The notes under the pieces are model-generated. The model made no database searches. It saw nothing but the letters and a program-made list of their open reading frames with translations, and had not been told where the DNA came from. Of a DNA stretch of 64,000 nucleotides, positions 35,824 through 43,920 are shown piece by piece. Position numbers and translations under genes: made by a program. The stretch lies in the NCBI GenBank assembly GCA_035765195.1, contig DASTYC010000050.1:124001-188000 (forward strand). Reading direction: 5' to 3'. Position 1 is the stretch's first letter; each line of letters begins with the position of its first letter. This DNA is from CALAED01 sp035765195. GTDB taxonomy: Bacteria; Actinomycetota; Actinomycetes; Streptosporangiales; Streptosporangiaceae.

Positions 35824-36846
35824 ATGAATTGCCATCCAGTCCGGCTGTTGTCGCTCGTCACGATCGCCGTCGGCGCCGTGACGGCGTCAATGATCACCGG
35901 CGGCCCGGCGAACGGCGCGGTCGCTTCAGGCGACACGTCCACGTCCGCGAGTGCGGATGCCCGCCTCGCGGACGGCACCCCGGTGACCACCCGGGCCACC
36001 GCCGACAAAGTGAGCAAGTTCTGGACCAAGGACCGGATGCGGCACGCCATCGAGCTGAGTGACGCCTCCTCCTCGGACGCGAGCGGCGCCCCCGCCCTAC
36101 GGCCTACGGGCAAAGCGGGCACGTACCCGTCGGCCAAGGCCGTGCAGTCGGCCGCCCGGCAACTGGCGCGGGGGGACGCCGCCGCGGCGGCGGCGATCAC
36201 CGAGTCGGCCACAGTCGGAAAGGTGTTCTTCACCAAGCCGAGCGACGGGAAGAACTATGCCTGCTCGGCCAGCGCGCTGAACAGCGCCTCGAAGCAGTTG
36301 GTCATCACCGCCGGGCACTGCGTCCACGAGGGCAACGGCGACGCGGACGCATGGATGACGAACTGGACGTTCGTCCCGAGGTACCGCGACGGCAACCGGC
36401 CGTTCGGCACCTTCGCCGCCAAGCAGTTCCGGGCGTTCGACGCCTGGCGGCTCAGCGGGGACCGGCGCAGGGACGTGGGGCTCACCACGACCTTCCCGCT
36501 CAATGGCCGCAAGCTCGTCGATGTGGTCGGCGGCATGGGGCTCGCCTGGAATTTCCCGGAGGCCGTCTCGATCACCGCGTTCGGCTATCCCAGCAACTTC
36601 AACAGAGAGGTCCAGCGGGTCTGCTCTGGCACCACGGCACACGCGTCGGACTTCATCATCCAGATCGCGTGCAACTTCGGCCCCGGCGGCAGCGGTGGCC
36701 CTTGGCTGTTGAACTTCGACAGCGCCACCGGGCGCGGCAACGTCAACGGCGTCTTCAGCACGAATAACAGCAGTGGCATCAACAAGAGCTCGTACTTCGA
36801 CGACGCGGTGAAGGCCATGGTCGACGCGCAGGGAGGCGTCACCTGA
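35824..36846 (+). CDS. Secreted trypsin-like serine peptidase (S1)
   Basis: 340 residues. The ATG at 35824 follows AGGAAGG and opens a signal peptide (HPVRLLSLVTIAVGAVTASMITGGPANGA). A propeptide with KFWTKDRMRHAIEL (65-78) follows. The catalytic triad is visible: H165 in VITAGHCVHEG, D217 in RRRDVGLTT and S290 in GPGGSGGPWLLNF. Paired Cys (147/166, 267/283) are placed as in S1 proteases. The enzyme should be exported and then cleave proteins outside the cell. A strong hairpin follows the stop. A small neighbour shares the WTxxRM propeptide motif. The first half of the nominal open frame upstream of 35824 is not protease-like. Confidence 0.88.
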   Translation: MNCHPVRLLSLVTIAVGAVTASMITGGPANGAVASGDTSTSASADARLADGTPVTTRATADKVSKFWTKDRMRHAIELSDASSSDASGAPALRPTGKAGTYPSAKAVQSAARQLARGDAAAAAAITESATVGKVFFTKPSDGKNYACSASALNSASKQLVITAGHCVHEGNGDADAWMTNWTFVPRYRDGNRPFGTFAAKQFRAFDAWRLSGDRRRDVGLTTTFPLNGRKLVDVVGGMGLAWNFPEAVSITAFGYPSNFNREVQRVCSGTTAHASDFIIQIACNFGPGGSGGPWLLNFDSATGRGNVNGVFSTNNSSGINKSSYFDDAVKAMVDAQGGVT

Positions 36847-36865
36847 TGGGCCACCGATGAGGCAC

Positions 36866-36907
36866 GGCCCGCCGGACCCACCAGCGGTAGCGTGGGTCCG
36901 GCGGGCC
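36866..36907 (+). terminator. Terminator after the S1 peptidase
   Basis: A perfect 16-base G+C stem (36866-36881 with 36892-36907; arms begin GGCCCGCCGG and end CCGGCGGGCC) and a 10-base loop, starting 20 bases after the stop. Confidence 0.85.
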
Positions 36908-36941
36908 CCGACCTACGGAACTTCGAAGGAGATGCCCGACG

Positions 36942-37214
36942 GTGAGACGTTCCACTGTTCGAAGGGTCGCCGTGAGTGTCGCGGCGATCGTCGCGGCCGC
37001 GGGCGTTGTCGTCGTCTGGGCGGCGACGGCTTCGCCGCGGTCGGCGCCCGCACGCCTCGACCCGGACTCGGGTTCGACGAGCAGCCGGACTCAGCCGCCC
37101 CCGGCGCCCGGCGAGGAGTACTGGACGCCGGAGCGCATGCGGTCGGCCCAGCCCGCGCCGATGCCGCCCGACGACGACTCGTCCCGCGCACCAGGCGGTC
37201 CCCCCGCCCCATAG
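36942..37214 (+). CDS. Small exported protein with the protease propeptide motif
   Basis: 90 residues from a GTG with AAGGAG ten bases upstream. Residues 8-30 (VAVSVAAIVAAAGVVVVWAATA) form a signal peptide or anchor. The rest is short and Pro/Ser-rich, with EEYWTPERMRSAQPAPMPPD. That segment matches the KFWTKDRMRHA segment in the propeptide of the S1 peptidase just upstream, yet no protease domain follows. It may be a stand-alone propeptide-like inhibitor or chaperone, or the remnant of a duplicated protease. The coding call is supported by the ribosome site, signal and shared motif. Confidence 0.6.
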   Translation: MRRSTVRRVAVSVAAIVAAAGVVVVWAATASPRSAPARLDPDSGSTSSRTQPPPAPGEEYWTPERMRSAQPAPMPPDDDSSRAPGGPPAP

Positions 37215-37350
37215 CCCGCCTCCTGGGTGCCGGGGCCCAGCAGCAACCGCCACGTCATGGACCTGATCAGGCCTTACCCGTAGAGCTCATGTGCAGTTTT
37301 CGCCGGGGTCAGGGCGAAAGGTGAGGCGGCCTCGGTCCCTTGGCGCGTGA

Positions 37351-38610
37351 TCATTGTGAGCCCAGGGTCCACAGTGCGGCCATCGGCAGGGCCGTCAGCC
37401 GGTCCCCGAAGGACAGGGATTGCTCGCCGGCGTACAGGAGATATCCGGCGTGGAAGCGGTCACCGAGCCGCGTGGCGAGGTGTCGAAGACCGCGGAAGTC
37501 CTCGCCGCGGACTGTCTCGGCCGCCTTCACCTCGATGCCGACGATGTGGCCGGAGGCGTGTTCGAGGATGATGTCGACCTCGACCTTGTCGCGGTCGCGG
37601 TAGTGGAACAGTTGGACGGGTTCGTCCGCCCAGGTGAGCTGACGAGCGATCTCACTGATCGCGAAGTTCTCCAGCAGCGGCCCGACCGGCGCGGTCGGGT
37701 CCTTCGTTCGTTCTTCCGACAGTCCGATGAGCCGGCCGCCGATGCCGGAGTCGGTGACGATCAGCTTGGGAGTCGAGATCGCGCGAGTGGTCAGATTCGA
37801 CGACCACGCCGGGATGCGTCGGATCACGAAGATCAATTCAAGGAGGTCCAGGTAGCGGGACAGGGTCATCCGGGGCAGCTGAACGTCCGCGGCGATTGAC
37901 TGGACCACGGCCAAGGATCCCATCCGGGCCGCTACCACGCCCAGCAGGCGGCGCATCTGCGCGGGCCGCTCGATGTCGGAGATCTGCCGAACATCTCTGG
38001 TGATCAGGTCGGTGATATAGGAGTCGAAGAACCGGGCCCGTCGGCGTCCCGGATCGCGCCGGACCGCTTCTGGGTAACCGCCGCGCAACGCACGGGCAAC
38101 GTAGTCGCGTTTGGTGAGGCCGCACGGCGGCAGCATCACCGACCTGTCGGCGCTGAAAACCGCGTCGACAAACCCATCGTGTTCGCCGTCGATCTCTCCC
38201 TGCGACAACGGCCACAGCTCGATCGTCTCGCTGCGGCCCGGCAAAGCGTCAGGCAGATCCCGCAGACCGAGCAGACGGGCAGATCCGGTCAGCAGGTACC
38301 TGCCCGGACGGGGGTCCCGGTCCACCTCCCGTTTGATCGAGAGCAGCAGCTCGGGCACTCGCTGGATCTCATCGATCAGCAACAACCCGTCATGGCGGAC
38401 GAATGCGCTCGGGTCCTCCGCGGCCGCAGCTCGTACGGCCGGGTCATCCAGATACAGTTCCCGCGCCCCTGCCGCACCCGCGACGAGCAGCTTCGCCAGG
38501 GTGCTCTTGCCGACCTGCCGGGCCCCGTTCACCACTACAACCCGGGTATCCGACAGGGCATCCACCGCCATGGCCTCAGCTCGTCGAGGATAGAGATGCC
38601 TACCATCCAC
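37351..38610 (-). CDS. AAA ATPase with DUF4143 domain
   Basis: 419 residues from a GTG start lacking a strong ribosome site, possibly leaderless. Walker A is VVVNGARQVGKSTLAK (about 26-41), Walker B is GLLLIDEIQRVPELL, and the sensor is RYLLTGSARLLGLRDLPDALPGR. The C-terminal DUF4143 domain (about 210-380) has FFDSYITDLITRDVRQISDI, a winged-helix part, and the nuclease-like core FHYRDRDKVEVDIILEHASGHIVGIEVKA with D...E-x-K residues. This family is widespread and of unclear role; a restriction-like fold at the C-terminus suggests nucleic-acid handling or defence. It is convergent with the small protein to its left and sits just outside the integrated element. Confidence 0.88.
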   Translation of the reverse strand: MDGRHLYPRRAEAMAVDALSDTRVVVVNGARQVGKSTLAKLLVAGAAGARELYLDDPAVRAAAAEDPSAFVRHDGLLLIDEIQRVPELLLSIKREVDRDPRPGRYLLTGSARLLGLRDLPDALPGRSETIELWPLSQGEIDGEHDGFVDAVFSADRSVMLPPCGLTKRDYVARALRGGYPEAVRRDPGRRRARFFDSYITDLITRDVRQISDIERPAQMRRLLGVVAARMGSLAVVQSIAADVQLPRMTLSRYLDLLELIFVIRRIPAWSSNLTTRAISTPKLIVTDSGIGGRLIGLSEERTKDPTAPVGPLLENFAISEIARQLTWADEPVQLFHYRDRDKVEVDIILEHASGHIVGIEVKAAETVRGEDFRGLRHLATRLGDRFHAGYLLYAGEQSLSFGDRLTALPMAALWTLGSQ

Positions 38611-38932
38611 ACATGGGACGTTATCGCAGAAGGACGTAGCCGCATGGTCAATCTGCCGACCGTGTGGTGGGCGATCTGCCGGGACCTAAATGAGCGGAAT
38701 GCCGACGGGACGGCGAGCAACCTGCCATACCCGGAACGCCCGGGCAATCAGGGTGCCGTATGCCGCGGAAGCCCCTCCAAAGGGCTATACGTCGATGCTG
38801 AGCACGTGGGGCCACGCGTCACGGGTGGTCCGCGGCCGACCAAAGCCGGTCGCGCCAGCATGTACGCACACAGGGCCGTACAACGCAACGGTAGACGATG
38901 ATCACTGGCGTACGGCGATACTCACGTCCGCC
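38611..38932. other. Spacer between DUF4143 ATPase and the element's left end
   Basis: About 320 bases of host-like sequence. An open frame continues through it from about 38690 into the left-end HTH gene, but it has no ribosome site or recognisable sequence before the ATG at 38933, so I call no gene. It should contain the ATPase promoter on the minus strand. In the uninterrupted chromosome this region would have joined directly to the 3' end of tRNA-Ala. Confidence 0.5.
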
Positions 38933-39253
38933 ATGGCTGACGGGTGTTCGAGTAACGCCCCTTGGGTGGACCTAATCACTCACTACTCGAACACCTTCGA
39001 CCAGGTAGAGCGCCTACACAACCGCCTGGACGCCATGGCGTCGGTCGATGACGCGCCTGACCTACCGGTATCCCAAGCCCCCAGCCTCAAGTCTCGCCCT
39101 GCGCGGCCACCAGTGCGGGACCTTCTGACGAACGAAGACATGTCAATGCTCGTGAAGAGCTTCCGGTCTGGGGTGCCTCAGAAGGAGCTTGCCCTTCGGT
39201 ATGGCATCAGCCTTAGCAGCGTGAAGCGCCTACTAAGGAAGCCGCCTGGTTAG
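38933..39253 (+). CDS. Displaced C-terminal HTH module of the element's serine recombinase
   Basis: 106 residues. The first four (MADG) are encoded by host-side DNA and the next eight (CSSNAPWV) by the left att repeat. The rest is a helical segment (LITHYSNTFDQVERLHNRLDAMAS), a linker and an HTH (LLTNEDMSMLVKSFRSGVPQKELALRYGISLSSVKRLLRKPPG), like the Hin/resolvase-type C-terminal DNA-binding domain. The same eight residues in the same frame end the recombinase at the other end of the element. Recombination between the repeats would therefore fuse the recombinase to this module. As it stands it could be made as a free HTH protein from the host ATG, though no good ribosome site precedes it. Confidence 0.6.
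   Translation: MADGCSSNAPWVDLITHYSNTFDQVERLHNRLDAMASVDDAPDLPVSQAPSLKSRPARPPVRDLLTNEDMSMLVKSFRSGVPQKELALRYGISLSSVKRLLRKPPG
38944..38970. repeat. Left attachment repeat (attL core)
   Basis: GTGTTCGAGTAACGCCCC, one variable base, then TGGGTGGA. 26 of 27 bases are identical to 47632-47658 at the tRNA end. The repeat pair brackets the recombinase and all lower-G+C genes, as expected for the ends of an integrated element. Confidence 0.8.
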
Positions 39254-39484
39254 GGAAGCGAGATAGACAGCCCGAGGGCTTATTGTTTGGCGTAGACCGA
39301 ACGTGATGGCAGCCTCACCAACTGTATCCACTTCATACCGGTAGGCAATCGCGAACTCCGAGCGGTAGGGCCTGGGGCTGTGGCTACGAGTCAAGTATGG
39401 TGGGGACTCCGGATGGAGACTCATGACGTGCGGTGGACTCGGTCAATCACTTGTCGGCATGCGCCGCTATTGCTATGAGGAACA

Positions 39485-39655
39485 ATGGGTAAGCAGCACA
39501 AGAAGAAGCGTAGTAAGAAAAAGCGAAGAAACAGCATTACTCTTGCCGACATCAAAGCGGTATCAGGGATCAAAAGCGACAGAATACCTTTTGACGCAGA
39601 TAGGGTGCGCAGCGTGGTTCCTACGAGTATGGAGACCAAACGGAGCAAGCACTAG
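39485..39655 (+). CDS. Small Lys-rich basic protein (56 aa)
   Basis: The ATG at 39485 is preceded by GAGGAAC. The product starts MGKQHKKKRSKKKRRNSITL, a very basic tail, and continues ADIKAVSGIKSDRIPFDADRVRSVVPTSME to a TAG. Codon use is A-rich, as in the adjacent HNH and AlbA genes and unlike the host. The basic head suggests nucleic-acid binding. I know no family for it. It is convergent with the HNH nuclease gene, whose stop lies 43 bases away. The nearest gene on its left is the HTH module (ending 39253); the 231 bases between hold nothing I can call. Confidence 0.5.
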   Translation: MGKQHKKKRSKKKRRNSITLADIKAVSGIKSDRIPFDADRVRSVVPTSMETKRSKH

Positions 39656-39697
39656 GATCAAAGGTGGGTGGCTCCCGGGATCCGGTCTCGAGGGAAA

Positions 39698-40786
39698 TCA
39701 AGTTTGGAGACGTCGCCTGATTGCCTGCGTCAAAGTCACGCGCATCTCTACAGGTTCGCGGTTATCGTAAACACGTTTGGCAAGTGCGACTAGGGAATCC
39801 CGGTCAAAGTAGTATGGTGGTGGCCAGTCAATCATATCCAATTGGACTGGCCAGATGGGCAGGACGGAACCGCCAAAGTCTTCAAGCGGTGCCAGCGTAC
39901 CTTCGAGAAACGGTATAAGGACTTGGAAAACCACTCGGCCAACAGCGAAGGTCACGCATAGCGCAATAACTTCGTTGTCACTTTCTGCCATGATTTTCCA
40001 TTGGTGAGCAGCTAGAGCATCCGAACCGTCGTTGTAAGCCGCAACCCATACATGCATGCCGCGATGCGGTCGCTTTTGAATCATGAGAGAATGGCCGAAT
40101 CCACGGGGGACAACAGGCTTACTATTGGAAGCGTCAAGCAGCAGGGCCACCTTGACGGCCCAAAACGCAAGCACCGCCTGCTCTCGTTGATCAACCAATC
40201 GTGTCTCGTAGACCAAGGCGAGAAGGACATCCTTGGTATTCTTCTCCAGTACCGCCATCCAATTGTTGTTACAGTCCATGCACACCCGAGTCGTTGGGCC
40301 GCTGAATCTCTTGACCACTCGCCCGTCCCGCGTGAATCGGGCACCTCTACTCTTTAGCTCCTTAAGGAACCATTTAGGGTAAATATGTTCTTTTGAAAAT
40401 GGTCCATTGCTCTGACAAAACGGGCACTCTCGAGTTTGCACAGGCGAACCCATGTCGAAGCGATCAGGCGTGTTGCTGATCTGCTCGGCAAAGAAGATAT
40501 ACGGATCATCGCTAAACTTGATTTGATTCGCCCGGATGCGCTCGACGGCTTGCGGCAAGCAGGCGTAATGACTTACTCCCAGGAATACGAGGCTTTCATG
40601 CTCAGGCGGGGGGAACTCATCGGCGAACGCGCGGCCCGCATCTACGCCAATAGCCATAACCCAACTGCCCGACTTTGTGCCGCCCACTCGAATCCAAGAA
40701 TTAACGGCGCGTTTCACTATATCCCCACAACCAAGGCAGGGGGCGCGACGCCAGTTATCCCAGTGAAGGGCTGGATACTGATTCAT
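39698..40786 (-). CDS. HNH endonuclease-like zinc protein
   Basis: 362 residues. The central nuclease-like motif has C121-x2-C124 (ECPFCQSNGPFSKEH), H134 (SKEHIYPKWFLKEL), then C169-x2-C172 followed by NNNW (RVCMDCNNNWMAVLE). This is the zinc-ribbon HNH layout seen in many EHIxP-type bacterial endonucleases. An N-terminal C17-x2-C20 with H62, H73 and C76 may hold a second metal. The C-terminal two-thirds has hydrophobic helices and strands (REQAVLAFWAVKVALLLDASN, VIALCVTFAVGRVVFQVLIPF) of no family I recognise, possibly a sensor. It lies 77 bases downstream of the AlbA gene on the same strand with matching low-G+C codon use, so they likely form one unit. Antiphage function is inference. Confidence 0.78.
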   Translation of the reverse strand: MNQYPALHWDNWRRAPCLGCGDIVKRAVNSWIRVGGTKSGSWVMAIGVDAGRAFADEFPPPEHESLVFLGVSHYACLPQAVERIRANQIKFSDDPYIFFAEQISNTPDRFDMGSPVQTRECPFCQSNGPFSKEHIYPKWFLKELKSRGARFTRDGRVVKRFSGPTTRVCMDCNNNWMAVLEKNTKDVLLALVYETRLVDQREQAVLAFWAVKVALLLDASNSKPVVPRGFGHSLMIQKRPHRGMHVWVAAYNDGSDALAAHQWKIMAESDNEVIALCVTFAVGRVVFQVLIPFLEGTLAPLEDFGGSVLPIWPVQLDMIDWPPPYYFDRDSLVALAKRVYDNREPVEMRVTLTQAIRRRLQT

Positions 40787-40863
40787 TAGTCACTGTTCGC
40801 CTTTAGATGGTGCAACTCCAAGGGAAGCCAATCCCTAACTCCCGTCATTACGAACCTACGCAG

Positions 40864-42189
40864 CTACATCGGCAAGTGCGACTGCGGACGACTCCTAAGA
40901 TCTGCCGCCCAGGCGGGGAGGGGGATTTGCGCCAAAGCTTTTTCAAAATCACGCAGGCCGAGATCAAGCAGCAGGATGGTTTCCCAGTCTCTCGCCAATT
41001 TATCTAGATCGTCCACTGTACGCCCGTTGGGTCTAGCGCGTGGAAAGTAGCCGCTTTGAGGCTGCTCTGTGCTGTCTCTGGGATAGTCGCCTAGATTAAG
41101 AACCGACGTTACGCGGTAAGCCTTGGACGGCTGAATCCAGCCCCGATATATGCGTAGTTCGCTTGGCTCGGCAGCATCCATAGCTTCCGCAACGGCGGTG
41201 CACACGCTCGTAATCGTCAATAGTTCAGCGAGCACGGCATGGTAGAGATCAGCCAGGTTGATCAGCTCAACCTTGCCCGACTGATCGTAGTGCCGCAGAC
41301 CAAGCAGGAGAGAGAGTTCACGCCCCGCAAGGCTGAGGTACGCCGATGCTGTGATAGGTGCCTCTCCAGCGGTGAAGACGTGTCCGCCAGCCGGCGCGCT
41401 CATCTTGAACCACGCGGATGTCGCTTCAGTCATCCGCCAACCGAGTGGGGAGACTTCCTGATGCGGGGCGAGACCCCATACCTTGGTGGGAATTGGGGAC
41501 TGGTTGAGAGTATCAAGTGCGGCCTTCCTGGCTGCCGAGCCTAGCCATGGCTCTTCCAGGATGCGGTACGGCAAGGTAAGCCCGCCCTGAAGACGGAGGG
41601 TGGCTATCTCTCGTGGTTCCTCTTCTGGCCAGAGGGGGTATCTTGCCGGATCATTTGGCTGGGAACGGTTGTCTATCTCGAATTGCGGAGTTTGGTACGA
41701 CGCACTGTTGTCGCGGGCAATCAGATCAATGATGCGCTGACGGTCGGCGGCGACGTTCTGGCCAGGAATTCGATATCTAACCTCCCCGTTAACCACCACA
41801 GGATGAAGCACGGCGTCTGCATCTACCCGAAGAACGATAATAAGCCGCTCAGTGCCCGGAATTCTAACCGGAACTATCTCCGGAAGAGCCGTCGGCATCA
41901 GGCTACGCATTTGGGTGATCAGGGCATCCGGCTCGCGCTTTGAAACTCCTACAAGACGATCTTCGCCTGCAAGTTCTTCCGATACCCCTACGAGGACGAT
42001 ACCGCCTTCTGCATTGGATAGCGCCTGCACAGCTTCAACCACGTTACGGCTACTACGTTCGCGCTTGAGCTCCAACGTCAGTGACTCTGTAAGCAGGTTG
42101 GCCTGCTCAGCATCTAGCACGAAGTCACGCACCATGTCATAGGTGATCTGATCCGCCGGTGCGTCGTAGAGGCGTGAGCTGACGAGCAT
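40864..42189 (-). CDS. Schlafen/AlbA_2-domain protein
   Basis: About 441 residues from the ATG at 42189; a GTG 36 bases earlier is possible and neither has a clear ribosome site. Near residue 35 it has ESLTLELKRERSS, matching the ESxxxExK motif of the AlbA_2 (Schlafen-like) fold, followed by NVVEAVQALSNAEGGIVLVGVSE, the signature strand-turn of this domain. After IVPVRIPGTERLIIVLRVDADAVLHPVVVNGEVRYRIPGQNV, which closes the domain, the last 250 residues have no family I recognise. Schlafen proteins include RNases and defence effectors. It is upstream of and co-oriented with the HNH gene, suggesting a two-gene system. Confidence 0.8.
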   Translation of the reverse strand: MLVSSRLYDAPADQITYDMVRDFVLDAEQANLLTESLTLELKRERSSRNVVEAVQALSNAEGGIVLVGVSEELAGEDRLVGVSKREPDALITQMRSLMPTALPEIVPVRIPGTERLIIVLRVDADAVLHPVVVNGEVRYRIPGQNVAADRQRIIDLIARDNSASYQTPQFEIDNRSQPNDPARYPLWPEEEPREIATLRLQGGLTLPYRILEEPWLGSAARKAALDTLNQSPIPTKVWGLAPHQEVSPLGWRMTEATSAWFKMSAPAGGHVFTAGEAPITASAYLSLAGRELSLLLGLRHYDQSGKVELINLADLYHAVLAELLTITSVCTAVAEAMDAAEPSELRIYRGWIQPSKAYRVTSVLNLGDYPRDSTEQPQSGYFPRARPNGRTVDDLDKLARDWETILLLDLGLRDFEKALAQIPLPAWAADLRSRPQSHLPM

Positions 42190-42292
42190 GCAGTTAGCGT
42201 AGCCCCACGTGGAGCTACGAGTCACTCAGTTATCTCTAACGCCGTTGAGGAACCCCTGCTGGCTCTCGGCACGCGGCTTTAGTAGGGCGCTA

Positions 42293-43030
42293 TCAATAAA
42301 CCTTCTGCTCGGCGATTTCCCAGACGCGTTCAAAGCTTTCGATGTACATGCGGGCCATGCTGCCGTCTTGGTGTGTGTGGAGGTGGAGTGTGGGGGCTTG
42401 GGCGGCGGGGAGGCCGTAGACGTGTGGGTTGATGAGGAGTTCTTCGTCGCTGCGGTAGATCGAGTTGTATAGGACGGTGTCGTGGAAGCGGAGTTCGACG
42501 CCGTCGATGTCGAGTAGGGGGCGCAGCAACGCTAGGACGTTGTGGATCTTTGCGGTGATCGAGGTGCCGATGCCCTCTTCTTCGCCTCGTTCTCGGATTC
42601 GTGGGCCGTCGGGGTTGCCGAGCAGGATCCGGATGGCGACGCCGTTTTGTGCGCGGTCGCCGATGGCTCGGACGATACCGGCGTCTTCGGCGAGGAACAG
42701 GGCGGCGTAGGCGAGGATGCCGATCTGTGTTTCGGCTTGGTTGAAGAATGCGTGCCAGGTGGCGCGGGGGACGGCCCAGCGGTGTGGGTAGGTGTTGAGG
42801 ACCTCGCTGGCGGGCTCGGCTCGGCGGTTGGGCGGGCGGTGCGCGATGACTGGCCAGAGGTCTTTCTCGTCTGCGTTGAGGAGCGTTGCCACGACTCGGC
42901 GGTGCCGGGCATAAGGGACTCGGCCGCCGACCCATCGGTAGGCGGTCTTGGGGTCCACACCTGTCTTTGAGGCAAGATCCACCGCTGTGAGGCCTGCCGC
43001 GTCGAGCGCACGGCGAAGGGACTCGTTCAT
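42293..43030 (-). CDS. XRE-family regulator with DUF5919 (PLD-like) domain, copy 1
   Basis: 245 residues from the ATG at 43030. The N-terminal HTH is MNESLRRALDAAGLTAVDLASKTGVDPKTAYRWVGGRVPYARHR. The C-terminal domain has YPHRWAVPRATWHAFFNQAETQIGILAYAALFLAED, GVAIRILLGNPDGPRIRERGEEEGIGTSI, and DTVLYNSIYRSDEELLINPHVYG, resembling a phospholipase-D-like fold without a full HKD motif. It is a clear paralogue of the gene at 44350-45093. Its upstream region carries repeated GGGGACGTCC sites also found ahead of the paralogue, implying auto- or cross-regulation. The ligand or role of DUF5919 is not known to me. Confidence 0.82.
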   Translation of the reverse strand: MNESLRRALDAAGLTAVDLASKTGVDPKTAYRWVGGRVPYARHRRVVATLLNADEKDLWPVIAHRPPNRRAEPASEVLNTYPHRWAVPRATWHAFFNQAETQIGILAYAALFLAEDAGIVRAIGDRAQNGVAIRILLGNPDGPRIRERGEEEGIGTSITAKIHNVLALLRPLLDIDGVELRFHDTVLYNSIYRSDEELLINPHVYGLPAAQAPTLHLHTHQDGSMARMYIESFERVWEIAEQKVY

Positions 43031-43161
43031 GACCGGTGGATGCGGGTGTCGACGCCGAGCACGCACCACTTGCCGATCAACGAGATGGTCCTTTCTGACG
43101 GTCGGATGCCTGGTGGAGGGCATATGGCCCGTCCAATGACTTTGAGCTTGTCCGTGCGGCT

Positions 43162-43271
43162 GGGGACGTCTCTACGGACATCCGGGGACGTCCGAAGACG
43201 TCCCCGGGGTCGTGCCTGTAAGCAGGGGTTTTGTCTATGCGTGGGGACGCCTGCGGATCGCGGGGACGTCT
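43162..43271. promoter_or_regulatory. GGGGACGTCC operator cluster
   Basis: Copies at 43162-43171, 43184-43193, an inverted GACGTCCCC at 43197-43205, 43243-43252 (GGGGACGCCT) and 43262-43271. The second and third form a perfect inverted repeat (GGGGACGTC, 4-base spacer, GACGTCCCC). The cluster lies between the divergent XRE-DUF5919 copy 1 and HD genes. The same site recurs ahead of copy 2. Confidence 0.7.
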
Positions 43272-43329
43272 GTAGACGGTCTGATCGCGTCCCTGCATGT
43301 CCGGGTGTCCGCGTCTAGCGTGTGGATCT

Positions 43330-43920
43330 ATGAGCGATACGGCCCCGTGGGCGAGCGAAGTGGCGGAATCACTGCTGGCGGATGCCCTGCCGCGTCGGTG
43401 GAGGCACTCCCAGGGAGTTGCCAGGACAGCGCGGAGTCTGGCAGGGGTCCTGGGGGATCGCGCTGATCTTCTCGAAGCGGCAGCGTGGCTGCACGATATC
43501 GGCTACAGCCCATCGCTTGACGTTACTGGGTTCCACCCTTTGGACGGGGCGCGCTATCTGCGGGACGTCCTTCGCGTGGACATGGAGATCTGCCGCCTCG
43601 TGGCTCACCACTCGTGCGCGATCCTGGAAGCCGAACAACGCGGCTTGGCGGCTGAGCTGGCGGCCGAGTTCCCGATGCCCGACGCGTCGCTGTGGGACGC
43701 GCTGACCTACTGCGACGTCACCACGTCACCGGACGGCCGCCCGGTGACCGTTACCGGGCGGATCGCCGAGATCCGGCAGCGGTACGGCGCTGGTCACCTC
43801 GTGACCGAGTTCATCGGACGCGCCGAGCCGCACATGATCGGCGCCGTCCGCCGGATTCAGCGGCGGCTCGGGCTAGATGATGACGGGATCCCGCCGCTGC
43901 GCGTAGTGGTCCAGGCGTAG
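43330..43920 (+). CDS. HD-domain phosphohydrolase
   Basis: 196 residues from the ATG at 43330. The HD core is RRWRHSQGVARTARSLAG (first His), EAAAWLHDIGYSPSLDVTGFHPLDGARYL (HD pair) and CRLVAHHSCAILEAE, with LWDALTYCDVTTSPDG supplying the final Asp. HD proteins are metal-dependent phosphatases or nucleotidases. It is divergent from XRE-DUF5919 copy 1 across the operator cluster, and its 3' end overlaps the convergent NUDIX gene by 48 bases. With NUDIX and two regulators around it, a nucleotide or small-phosphate clean-up role is plausible; the substrate is unknown. Confidence 0.85.
   Translation: MSDTAPWASEVAESLLADALPRRWRHSQGVARTARSLAGVLGDRADLLEAAAWLHDIGYSPSLDVTGFHPLDGARYLRDVLRVDMEICRLVAHHSCAILEAEQRGLAAELAAEFPMPDASLWDALTYCDVTTSPDGRPVTVTGRIAEIRQRYGAGHLVTEFIGRAEPHMIGAVRRIQRRLGLDDDGIPPLRVVVQA

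Noticed and set aside
38690..38932. Upstream extension of the left-end HTH frame
   Set aside because: Open by chance in host-side DNA; no ribosome site and no similarity to recombinase sequence.
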